Positions 45,051 through 56,200 of a DNA stretch of 64,000 nucleotides are shown here, piece by piece. The DNA is from Cunninghamella blakesleeana (Eukaryota; Mucoromycota; Mucoromycetes; Mucorales; Cunninghamellaceae), in contig JAFCIZ010000008.1 in assembly GCA_017871115.1 (NCBI GenBank), forward strand, positions 1,054,001 to 1,118,000, written 5' to 3'. The notes beneath the pieces were generated by a model. That model was not told where the DNA came from, searched no databases, and saw nothing but the letters and a program-made list of their open reading frames with translations. The position numbers were made by a program, and so were the translations under genes. Positions within the stretch are counted from its first letter, which is position 1. Each line of letters opens with the position of its first letter.

Positions 45051-48000
45051 TTAAGAGGAAGTGTTTTCTTGGGAAGATGAGGAGGAGGAAGTGGTAGTGG
45101 TATTATTTTCACTTGGAGGCTTTTCATGACGAATTTGAAAAAGACGAACTCTTGTACCATTCCAAGGACTTTGAGTTTGATACATGGAAGAAATATAAAA
45201 TTGGCCCCATATTAAAGATCGGAACCAAACCATCAAAGCTTCTCCCCATTGGAATTTACGTATAAAGATAGGATGACGTTGTGGTAAAATGCCTACCATG
45301 GTGACCGTTTGCAAATATTGAAGTACTTCAGCATCTGTGGTTAATCCTTCACTAGTACATTTTTCTTCCACTTGTTTAACAAGATAATCTAATAATACTT
45401 TAATTGTTTCAGTTGGGAATTGAGGGAACCACAATGCAACCTATTTAAAAAATAAAGAAAAGGATAAATAAGACTATAAGTATTAGTTGCGCTATATATA
45501 ATAAATATAAAAAATATATTTATAAATTACCCATTCTTCAGTAGGTACAAATCGTTGTAAAGAATAAGATCCAAATAATGAAGGTGATTTTGAAGAAGAG
45601 GGTGATCTATTTTGTTCAATGGCTGTTTCATTATTCATAGCTGTAGATGATTCTTGATCCTGTTGAATAGAAGGTGATGGAGGATCGTTACTATTGATAG
45701 GTTCAGTACTTGTAGTAGTATCAGCTGCTGTTGTTGATGAAGTAGATTGTCTTCTTTCTTCTCTTAATTTTCTTAAATGTTCGATTTCTGCTAATCCTGA
45801 TGATAGTGTAAAATTAAATAATTTTTCGAATTTTTCATGATTACGAACAATGGCATAAATAAAATTAGGATTGTCTAAATAAAAAAAGAAAAGAAATAAA
45901 GAAAATATTAAAGATGAGTAAATGAATACAAGTATTATTATTATTATTCTATCTTTCTTTATATACATATATTTTACCTGCAAAATGGTATTGAATAATA
46001 TTATTAAATACTTCCATCATATATCCAGTAAGACGATGATTACTTTCATCGGCCAACATGAATCCAGGGGATGATAAGGAGTTGAATAAAGTAATAAGTT
46101 TGTTGGATGTAGTAACTGAAAGATTTTTAAGATAAGGAGAAACATTGACAATAGTAAGAATAAATGCTGGATATAATGATGATAATCCACCATGAGTTGA
46201 AGCAATAAGATTTACAATAGACTAATAAAAATAAAAAAAAAGCAGGAATATTTTAATCAGTTGATAAATTTTATAAAAATAGATATGAAATTAAATACAG
46301 AAATAAATAAACTTACACAAATGAGATAATCTCCATAAGTACCATGAAAAGCAGGAATACGAGCAATGGGCGGAAGTGAAGAATGGCCAATAAAAGGGTT
46401 ATTTAATTTAATACCAAATTGACGTTCAGATGATAATGTTTGTAAAATGAAAGCACACATTCGTACAACGCCTACTTGAGCAATATTAGATTTACTTTCA
46501 ATAGAATAATAAATTAAAATGACCATTAAATCTAAAGTACGTGTTGATTCTGTTAAGTAATTCTTGAAGCGCTGGTTACACTCTAATAATTTCCAACATA
46601 ACATAATCATTTCTATATTACATTGTACACGTTTTGTTGATCTAGGTAAATAAGTATTACTAGCCTATAATATAATATAAAATAATATATGTCAAGTACT
46701 TGCATATATATATATATATTAAACTCTTTTTTTTTTTAAAAAAAAAAAATCCCTTTTTGTTACTATCATTTATTTTACCTGTAATGGATTCCATAATAAA
46801 CGATATATACCATCAATTAAAAATTTAAAATCCTGAGGTCGATGTAATTTAGAGATATAATGTTTAAATGGATTATCATGTGTATCATTAATTTCATCTA
46901 CTGAGGATAAAATAGATTGCATATCTACTGAAGCACGGCTTGCTGTTGGGTTATTACTGCTGATAGAAGTTGCATCGGATGAATCATTATTATTACCATT
47001 CTCTTTATTATTATCATTTTGTCCAGGTGTATTGTTATTATTATTTCCTTCATTTGATCTACGTTCCGTAATAGGTAAAGATTGATGTTGTTGATCCAAC
47101 TCATGCATCAACTCCATAACATGTGGTGATCTATAATCCAATAAAATCAACAAGACACGAAGACACATGGCAACCAAAACTTCACGAGGATTAGCGACCA
47201 AGACGTGATTATAAGGAACACCCCAACCTAATGGATCATACTTGCATGCTGTATTCATAAAACTACATAATAAGACCAAGATAGTTTTACGGTCCAATTT
47301 TCGAACTACATAATTTAACCATAAATCATCTTTGGCAAGAATGTGAGATGGTGAAGTATACATGGATTTGGATAAAAACACGATTAAGGTACGAAGCACT
47401 TCAGTACGATTGGTATCTATATCACGCTGACTTCCCAAAGATGTTGTAGATCCAACACCATCTTCCCAAATAATATATAAAATACGAGTATTTTCTTTAC
47501 TAGTAACATTTAAAGGTAAAGTAAATCCAATTAAATATAAACATTGTATAAGCACTATTAATAAATATAAAAATAATAATAATAATAATAGAATGAATAA
47601 AATACATTTATTTATCTCTTGGCTTATTCATCTTTTTTTAACCCTTACATGATAATATTTGCTGACCACGTGGCATTAATGTATCATATTCAATCACTTG
47701 CTTTTGGTCCCTAGATGAAGACCCTTCTTCATTATTATTATTAGTTTGATCCGATGGTGGTGGTATAGATTCAGGTACAGGTGGTGATCTTTCAACAGTT
47801 CTTGGTGTCCAAAAAAAGGAATCCTCCCATTCTGAATGTTCCGAACTTTCATAAATATATGGCATAATACGTGATAAAATTCTAAAGCAGTTGAGCAAGT
47901 GCTGTGTTGAATGTTGTGTTGAAGGAAAAGTAGGTGCATTGATAATAGTATTTATACGCTCAATAACCTATAGGTATATGAATATAAAATATATAAAATA

Positions 48001-48339
48001 AGGTTTTATTATTTGTTGTCTTATATATATTTATATCATATTATTAGAATTAATATTATTTTACTTTATCGATAAGAGTTTCAAGGTTTTCAATAGCTAC
48101 ATCGCGTGTTTTACGAATATCATTAGCACCTACAAGTGAATAGATATCATCTGCTGTTTCAGGTAAAGCCCAAAACTATAAATAAAAAATAAATCATCTA
48201 TTTTAGTCAATATAGATGATTTAATTATATATTATCGCTTTTTTTTTCTTTTAATTCTTTTTACAATGAATCAACTTACACTATTCCAATATTCATCAGC
48301 ACCTGAAGGGATATTCTATATATACATATATTTTATATT

Positions 48340-48383
<44 letters not shown>

Positions 48384-48560
48384 AGAGAGAGAGAGTAAGA
48401 AAAAGAAAATAATAATAACCCCTTTTAAGATTAATTACTATTTCATTAAACTAATAATGTAATCTTTTAAAATAAATAAATAAACATATAAACTTACACG
48501 TTCTTCAAAAAGACGAAATACACCTTTTCTAAAAGCAAGTTTACTATCAGTTGCACCCAT
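45051..48560 (-). CDS. HID1: HID1 family protein (Golgi/dense-core trafficking)
   Basis: Nine exons (48560-48498, 48315-48280, 48175-48065, 47967-47649, 47554-46779, 46664-46317, 46221-45978, 45874-45531, 45440-45051) give about 876 residues. HID1 proteins are peripheral Golgi proteins; the human protein acts in dense-core vesicle and trans-Golgi sorting, and fission yeast Ftp105 recruits a deubiquitinase. The N-terminus MGATDSKLAFRKGVFRLFEE has Gly2 for myristoylation, as in animal HID1. Further blocks are LNCFRILSRIMPYIYE, IWEDGVG, FMNTACKYDPLGWGVPYNH, SIVNLIASTHGGLSSLYPAF and EALMVWFRSLIWGQFYISS. Asn/Ser-rich inserts interrupt the conserved parts. Family assignment is firm; the fungal role is inferred. 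Confidence 0.92.
48345..48394. repeat. Poly-A and GA run in HID1 intron 2
   Basis: A run of more than 30 A residues followed by (GA)n on the plus strand. In the HID1 transcript it reads CU repeats then poly-U, upstream of the exon 2 donor side. It may be of variable length. Confidence 0.8.
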
Positions 48561-48967
48561 ATATATTTATTATTATTAATATTATTATATATTTATTAAA
48601 AAAAATAGGTGGAAGAGAAGGGGAAAAAAGAGCGAATTTTTAAAATTGGGCTTTAGAAAAAAAAAAAAAAGCGGAGGTTCAATCCTTGTACAAAAAAGGA
48701 ATCCATAAAATAAATCATATGCTACGCACATATAATACTTTTTGACATTTATAAAACAAATTATTTATCAAAAACCAAATATACTTGTTAAAATTACATA
48801 TATACATATTTAAAAAAAAAAAATTAAAATATATAAATTTATATTTATGTCTCAAAAATTATAAACTAAACATTTTCCCATTAATAAAAGCCTCATGATA
48901 AAAAAAAAAATTTTTTATCTCTTTCTTTTTCTTTTATTTCATTTATTCCTTTTTCTTTTTTTTAATA
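48561..48967. other. Divergent intergenic region
   Basis: Promoter region between HID1 (minus) and the homeodomain gene (plus), with T-rich tracts directly before the latter. No gene is seen. Confidence 0.6.
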
Positions 48968-49795
48968 ATGCGTACACAATCACCACCAAATATTCAGTTA
49001 AATACAATTGCAAGACGGCGTGCAAGAATAACGCCTGAATTAAAAAGAAAATTAGAAGATGAATATCAAAAGAATTCTAATCCAAAGAAACGTGACAAGA
49101 TACGCATTGCCAAAGACCTTTGCATGTCTTCTAATAGTGTTCATTTCTGGTAAATAATTGTTATTAAAAATAAAAATTAAAAGAAAGGATAAAGAAGCCA
49201 GCTTTTTATATTTATTCCTTTCGATGTGGTTTAAAAAAAAACTGCCTTATATTTTTTTTTGATATTTTGTTTTTAGGTTTCAAAATAGGCGTGCTGAAGA
49301 AAGTAGAAATAAATCACAAGGTATAGTATAAGACTAATAAATTGGCATCATTATCATTATCATTTATTTATTTATTTACATTTTTATTTCATTTCACTTT
49401 CTTTTTTGATAGCGAAATTAAATCATCCAATGCTATCCAACGATCGTGAATATGGTCATGATCAATCAACAACTAGTGAACATAGTACTCTGCAACGACT
49501 GCAACAAGAGCAAAACCAACATCTTCATCAGCAGCAGCAGCAACAAATAATTTCCAAAAAAACCCAATGTCAGCTTCCACCTATTACAGCAATACTATCC
49601 AACCATGACCCCAATATACCTATTACCACTCTCGAAACACACCCTTTAGTTCAATATGAAAGTTTTTTCGACACTAACCATCCTAATTCTTCTATTTCTA
49701 GTGAGACTTCAATAATTGACTTTTATTTTCATCATAATTATTATGGCATCGAATCTTGCTTTGAAAAATGGCAAGATCATCATCAATCTCTTTAA
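48968..49795 (+). CDS. Homeodomain transcription factor
   Basis: Three exons (48968-49149, 49277-49320, 49413-49795) encode 202 residues. The homeodomain covers about residues 14-73 and has the normal 60-residue spacing. Recognition helix is SVHFWFQNRRAEE, with Trp48, Phe49, Asn51 and Arg53 (homeodomain numbering) in place, Gln50, and an unusual Phe at position 47, where Ile or Val normally contacts DNA. The basic N-terminal arm is ARRRARITPELKRKL. An intron splits the conserved Trp48 codon, a common place for homeobox introns. The C-terminal half has a Gln run and no recognised domain. It likely regulates transcription; targets are unknown. Confidence 0.88.
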
Positions 49796-51318
49796 AATTC
49801 TTTTTTTTTTTTTTTTCAATATATATATATATATATATATCACTGTCAATATTGTTATTATTAATATTACTTTACAACTAATAACATCATTAATATATCA
49901 TTACTATCACTATTAATCTTTTTTACAAAAAAAAAAAAATTAATTAAAATAAAAAGGAAACTAATATAATATAATCATATTATTATCAATCATCTATAGA
50001 TAAAGGTATATTGGCTATAATAATGTTAAAATGTAAAATGAATTAGCATAAATTATTCTCATCCAATAATATTAGATCTTCAATTGGCTTTCAGCTCTTA
50101 TAAAAAGATGATCAATCTGAGCAAACGGATTAATGGAAAAGTGGTAGAGAATAAATCATTCTTTTGATTTTATTTATTTATTTACTGCTTTTTTTCTTTC
50201 TTTTTTACATTTTTTTTTTTTCTAATTTCTATTCTATTACATGCTTGAACCTTTAATATATTTCAAATACTAATCACCAAATGAATAAATGAATCTTTTT
50301 TTTTTTTGCCTAATAAAACACCATTAAATAGAGTTATTCGTTTATCGCAAAGGTATATTATAACTTCTTGGTCAATAATATGTAGACAATGTAATCATAT
50401 TATTCTATAATCTTGTTTTTACCCCACTATTAAATTCTATTCTAAACAATAAGTGAAAAGGTATATTTGAATGGCAAAGGAAAATGCTATGCTTGATGTT
50501 TATTTAATAGCAGTTGTTTTTCTCAGCTTGAGGAACTCTACCATTTTGAATATTACTAAAGTAAAGCAATAAATGAGAAATCTTTTTGAGGTAGGTTTGT
50601 TTTTTTGTCCTATAAAATTATCCATTCATTCATGCAATTTTAACTTAGCTGGCACTGCATTTTTATTTTTAACAAGTTGGCTGTTCTCCCTTTGAAGTTT
50701 ATAAAATAACATTCAATCCCGTTTTTTTTTTTTTTCTTTTTTTTTTTTTTTCCCCATCGTTCAGTCAACGGTTGTTTATAAGTTTATTTTTTTGAAGGGG
50801 GTAGGGGAGAATTGGAGTGGAATTAAGTTTGCACCCCATAAATATTTTGGCTTAGCACTTTTAATACTATTCTTTTTTTTGGCGTTTTCTCCATTTAATT
50901 TTCTATAAATTGGCAGAAATATTATTTTATTTTCTATTTTACTCTTTCTTTCATCTATTTCTTGGTAACGTATTTTTCATATATTCTTTTTTGCTAAAGC
51001 ATTTTTACTATAATAATATATATTAATATATATTACAACTATTAATTCTACATATATATATACCTTTTACTTCTTAACAGTAGGATCTTTATTAAACAAC
51101 AAGTTTTTGTTATAAACGTATATTCTGTTGTGTGTAGTTTGCTTTATTTTTGTTTAAATTATTATTTTTTCTGCATCTTTTTGGCTTGTACGCAGGGGAA
51201 AAAAACCAATTTACTTATTTACCTATTTGAATTTGTTTTCAACACCGTTGACTTAACTCTTTCTCTCTCTTTTTGCTCTTACTAAACCAAGTTAATTAAA
51301 CTAACTAGAATAACAACA
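49796..51318. other. 1.5-kb gene-free region
   Basis: AT-rich with a TA run near 49818-49840 and long T/CT tracts at about 50715-50752. The last few hundred bases are the promoter of the secreted Cys-rich gene. TTGGCTTGTA at 51180-51189 recurs at 52086-52095. No gene is seen. Confidence 0.5.
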
Positions 51319-51585
51319 ATGATGAACTGGAAAGTATGCATTACTGTTTTACTATTAACTATTTTAGTTAATATGTCTCATGCTGGCAAGTTTGAATGCT
51401 GCGATGAAAACAATATTGCATGTTGCGGAAAGTGTAATGGAAATCAGTGTAGAACCAGTAGAACTCGTGATAGACATTGTGTTGGAGGTATGAGCGGTGA
51501 GTCGGTTTGCCGAGAAGAAGATGGCTGTGATCAAATTTGTGATAATGCAGATTATGGAGGTTGTCAGTTTGGATGGAAGTGTTAA
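51319..51585 (+). CDS. Small secreted cysteine-rich protein
   Basis: I do not recognise the family. A single exon encodes 88 residues. The signal peptide (MMNWKVCITVLLLTILVNMS then HAG) is followed by a mature part of about 65 residues with twelve Cys, in the spacing CC-x6-CC-x2-C-x4-C-x9-C-x9-C-x5-C-x3-C-x7-C-x5-C. The even number and density of Cys suggest a compact disulfide-bonded protein. It is the same length as the secreted protein at 41559-41825 but has a different Cys pattern, so homology is not shown. Fungal proteins of this type include candidate effectors and antimicrobial or surface proteins; no role can be assigned. Confidence 0.72.
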   Translation: MMNWKVCITVLLLTILVNMSHAGKFECCDENNIACCGKCNGNQCRTSRTRDRHCVGGMSGESVCREEDGCDQICDNADYGGCQFGWKC

Positions 51586-52260
51586 TTATAAATTACACAT
51601 CTCCCAAACGTTAATGAAAAAAGAATAAATATTAAAATAAGAATTTGAAATAAAGATAAATTTATAAAGCTATAAAATTATAAATGACTGGCAGTTATAT
51701 AGATGTATAATTTTTATTGTGACAAGTACACTTTTTGGTAAATAATAATATTTTTAATGAATAATTCAAAAAGATGGGTTAATGATTACAAACGTGTTTT
51801 TATTTTCTATATTTCATTTTTATTTTTTTTTACTTTTCTATTTTTACAATTGTTATATTCTTTTTAGTTTATTGATCTTCATTAGTTGATAAAGTATTAA
51901 CTTTATTAGAACATCGACATCTCAATCTATTTTATGGTGATTAACTAACATATACATATATACTATATTTCTTAATTGTAGGCTTTATTTATTAATTACA
52001 GGTTTCTTTTGTGTAAATTAAGTTTACTTATTCTTCTGTACATTTTGGACTTGTGAAAATATTATTTGTTAATCTATACATCTGTTGGCTTGTAGGTAGA
52101 AAACAAAGTTTAATTTGTTTGTTAGAATTTTGGCAAACCCCCCAGTGTAACCATTTTCATTCTCTTTCTCTTTCTATTATATATATCAAAAATAAGAATA
52201 CTCGTTAAAATTACTTTTTTTATTATTATTGAATGCTGGATTCATATTTTATCAATATAG
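51586..52260. other. Intergenic, possible decayed promoter
   Basis: AT-rich region after the Cys-rich gene. It holds 51880-51901, similar to 41427-41448, and a second TTGGCTTGTA at 52086-52095. This suggests that the following short frame once had its own promoter of the same type. Confidence 0.4.
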
Positions 52261-52453
52261 CTCACTTGGTTATAAAAGTAAAGGTGCTTTGAATTATACT
52301 TTAATAGAAGAATATACGCGTAACAAATGTATTAAAATTGATCAGGCGGAATCAATAATCAATAATATTGGTAATACTGTCTTAACTTGCGATGATAATA
52401 AATGTGAAAATAAAATGTCTTATTTAGCTACTACTGGTCATTTAAATCCATAA
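52261..52453 (+). pseudogene. Possible last exon or remnant of a small secreted protein gene
   Basis: A frame preceded by an acceptor-like ATATAG (ending 52260) runs to TAA at 52451-52453 and encodes about 63 residues: SLGYKSKGALNYTLIEEY, NKCIKIDQAESIINNIG, LTCDDNKCENKMSYLA. There is no ATG in the open frame upstream; extension to 52229 would need TTG. It could be the 3' exon of a gene whose first exon I cannot find, or a broken paralogue of the secreted genes nearby. The residue mix is protein-like. Function unknown. Confidence 0.3.
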
Positions 52454-52502
52454 TGAACTATGTTTGCTAACTCTATCAAATTTATTCCATAAAAATATAT
52501 AC

Positions 52503-52539
<37 letters not shown>

Positions 52540-52587
52540 AAGTTTCCATTTATTTTATGTAGCATTGTAACAAAAAGAGGTTGGTGC

Positions 52588-52885
52588 TGTGTTGGGTTTG
52601 AAAAATACAAAAAAACCAAAAAGTTATTTTTTATGTTCAACCATTTTCCAAATTCAGCTCATATATAAAAATCTTCATAAATTTTAACTCTAATAAAAAA
52701 ACGGGCTCTTTCGAATATACAATTTTTCTAACATTTTGAACATATTTATTAATTTTTCGATAAACGAAACTTTTTATTATTTAATCTATAATATTAATCT
52801 TTATTTTGGTTTGTTAATAAGTCAAACTATCCAGTTAATCCTTATAAATCCTCGTAATTTGGATCTTTTTAAGGATTTCAATACA
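52588..52885 (+). repeat. 5' LTR
   Basis: A 298-bp LTR with TG...CA ends. A TATA-like TATATAAA lies at 52662-52669 and AATAAA at 52692-52697, candidates for the promoter and the poly(A) signal of the element. Confidence 0.95.
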
Positions 52886-52891
52886 ATAATT

Positions 52892-52911
52892 TGGTGCCTT
52901 CTGCCAGAAGG
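52892..52911 (+). other. Candidate primer binding site with palindrome
   Basis: Seven bases after the 5' LTR comes TGGTGCC, whose TGG start fits pairing with a tRNA CCA end. It overlaps the near-palindrome CCTTCTGCCAGAAGG (52897-52911). The primer tRNA cannot be named from this window. Confidence 0.4.
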
Positions 52912-53204
52912 TAGATTCTTGTACGCTCGTCTAATAAATCAACGATTATTACAGGATCTCCTTCTGTTTTAACCTAAACTACCCCTATAATTTACTCTAT
53001 TTCATTTTGATCTTTATTACCCCCCATTTCAAAGTGTTTATAATTTTATATCCCTTTCATATAAAATTTTTATCCTATTTATTTTACTAGTTTTATTTTA
53101 TTTTATTTTATTTTATCATATTTTTCTATTTTATTTTTATTTTATTTTATTTTATTTTCCCAATTTAACTTATTTACCTTAATTAATCCTAAGGCTAACC
53201 GATA

Positions 53205-56200
53205 ATGTCTTCAAGTCGTAATATAAAGATCCCGCTATTCGAAAGAAAGGATAATGCTATCTTTTGGCTACAAAGCTTCAATGACGCTACAGACGTCATG
53301 GGCTTAACGCCTAAAGAAAAATTACAATGTGTACCCAGCTATTTAAAGTCTAAACAAAAAAATTGGTTCTATGCTAGTGGTTTTTCTAATTGGAATGAAT
53401 TCATGGAAGAATTTGTCGAACGTTATGGTGACAAACTAGATGTTGATGATTTACAAATTAAACTACTTGACATAAAAATGAAAAAAGATGAATCTATTGA
53501 TGATTATTATGATCGTGTCATGGCTTTAAGAAGTAAATACCGTATGTTAGTCAAGATTACGTCAAAAAAACCACAGAGCCTTAATAATACTAATGAGTCT
53601 AAAGATGAAGACAAAGATGATGGCTATGAAGGATTGTATAATGATAATGACCTTGAAGACAAACTATTAAAACGATTTATTAAAGGACTACGCCCCGCAA
53701 CACTAAGACATACAATTAAAAGTGCCAAACCAAGTAGTTTAAAGGGTGTAAGAAGATTAGTGAAGGAAATTCTTGATGACAGTGATTCAGATGAGTCATC
53801 CAATAGTGATTATGATTCCGATGATGATAAGTCCGTCGAGAGATCTAAAAGTAAAAAGCAATTTAAAGAGACTGGTGCTGATCCCATCGAATCATTGACT
53901 AAAGGTATCGAAAGGTTGACGTTATTGGTGCAAGGTCAAACAAACCAGCCGGTGACACAAGCGTTTGTAAAAAGGTGTTACAATTGTCAAACTGTGGGTC
54001 ACTTCGCGGAACTTTGTGATAAGCCCTGTAAATTGTGTAATGAAAACCATCCATATTTCCGGTGCAGGTTGTATAGGTCAAAAAAATCGAATGCATCTAA
54101 TTCACCAGTGCTGTCTAATAGTAATAATGCTTCGTCGACTTTATTAGTTACTGAGTGTTATGCCACTAAACGTACACGACGTACTAGAGGTTCTGATGAT
54201 AACAGTAAATCAGATACCAATAACCAAAAATCTATTAAACGTCCCAATACAAGACATGCTGACTCTTTACCTGTTAATAATGACGGTGGTGACGAAGTAG
54301 TAGAAGACGAAGGTCATAATAAACATAAAAAGAAAGCAGTTGCTACCTGGTCTGACAAGGTTGTTGATAAATTAATGGATCATGCTTCTATTAACATATC
54401 ATTAAACGAATTGGCTACTCTTTCTCCAACCTTTAGGACTCTAGCGAAACGTAAGTTGACTAAAAATCACAAAAATAAAAATAAAAACAATACGTCGCTG
54501 TTAGCACAAATTGATGATAGTGAAAGTGATGGTGATTCAAGTTTTGGTGCACCTAGTACTGAGGTGGTGTTAAACAAGTATTGCAAAGTTGGTGCTATTT
54601 TGGATGGTGGTTCTGGTATTAATATCATAAGTAAGAAGTTGATTAAGTTTATGGATCTAAAAAACAGAATGAGAAGTGGTGGACGAACAATCAAAGTTGC
54701 TGATGGTAGAGCTGTCATACCTTTAGGACAAGTTACTATTAATGTGGACTTTCATGGTGTTTATTCTACTATTGAGGCTGAAGTTTTAGATGGAATCGAC
54801 TTTGATCTTTTATTAGGAAGACCGCTTCTGCATAAGTTAGGTGTGATAACTGATTATGATAAATATCAATGGATTATTAGGACTGGTCACGTTGAACGAG
54901 AATTTACTGTTAAATACCATTCACGTTTAAAACCGACTTTAATTGAAGAGTCAACTTCTTATTCAGACTCATATAGTCCTTCAAGTGATAATGATAGTAC
55001 GGATGATGATTCTGCTGCTCTTAGCTATTTGATAATGTCAGACTATTCAAATGACTGTGGTATAGTTGACAATGATGCTTCTGGTTGTGATGATTTATGT
55101 AGTAATACCAATATTGATGACCTATCTGCTGCTATTTCTTCTAGTGTTGATCGAGCTGGATTAATCAAAGAATTAAGTGACGATTTAAAGAAGATATTAA
55201 TAGAAAATCGTGAAGCTTTTGGAATTAATTATGCTGATATTAAGACTACAAATTTGGTTGAGTTGAATATTGATACTGGTGATCATTCGCCCATTGCATT
55301 AAGACCAAATTATCATATGCCCTACTCTGAACAAACGTTGCTGAAAGCTGAAATCACAGAAATGGTGAATAATGGTATTTTAGAGCCTTCCATGTATAAT
55401 AACGGTAATAGTGGTTGGGGTTTTCCTGCCCTATATGTTAAGAAGAAAGACGGTGATAAAAGACTGTGTATCCAATTCCAAAAATTAAATGATATTACTC
55501 GGAAAGACACATGGCCATTACCTCGGATTCAAGATTTATTGGACAGTTTTGCTGATGCTAAATTCTTCTCTGCTATTGATCTGTTGAAAGGTTTTAACCA
55601 GATTAGAGTAAACCAAGAATCTATTCCAAAGTTGACAGTCGCTACGCCTTGGGGTAATTTTTCTTATCGTGTAATGCCATTTGGTATTAAAAATGGTCCT
55701 AGTACTTTTTCAAGAGCTATCTATTTTGCTATGCAACCCTTCTTGGGCGATTTTGTAACCACTTATATTGATGATATAACAATCCATTCTGAAGATGAAG
55801 GTGATCATTTGAATCATATTGATCAAGTATTGAAACGAATTATTGAGACTAATATGAAGATAAAACCGTCAAAGTGCCAATGGTATCAAAGTCAAATTAA
55901 TGTGTTAGGATTTATTGTGTCTGACTCTGGTGTTAAAGTTGATAGATCAAAAATTAATAAGATAAATGCATTCCCTATTCCCAAGAATACTACCGATGTT
56001 CGTGCCTTTTTAAATCTTTGTGGATTTTGCCGACGTCATGTACAAGGTTTTGCAGATATTGCTGCTCCATTAAGCAAACTGACTTCCAGTAAAATTAAAT
56101 TTAGTTGGTCTGGTGTTGAACAAAAATCATTTGATAATTTAAAAACTGCACTTTACAATTCTGCTGAGCTAGCCTTTCCCAATGAAAATGGAGTCTATAA

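Noticed and set aside
52736..52972. Reading frame across the 5' LTR end
   Set aside because: It lies within the LTR and primer region of the retroelement and has a repeat copy in the 3' LTR.
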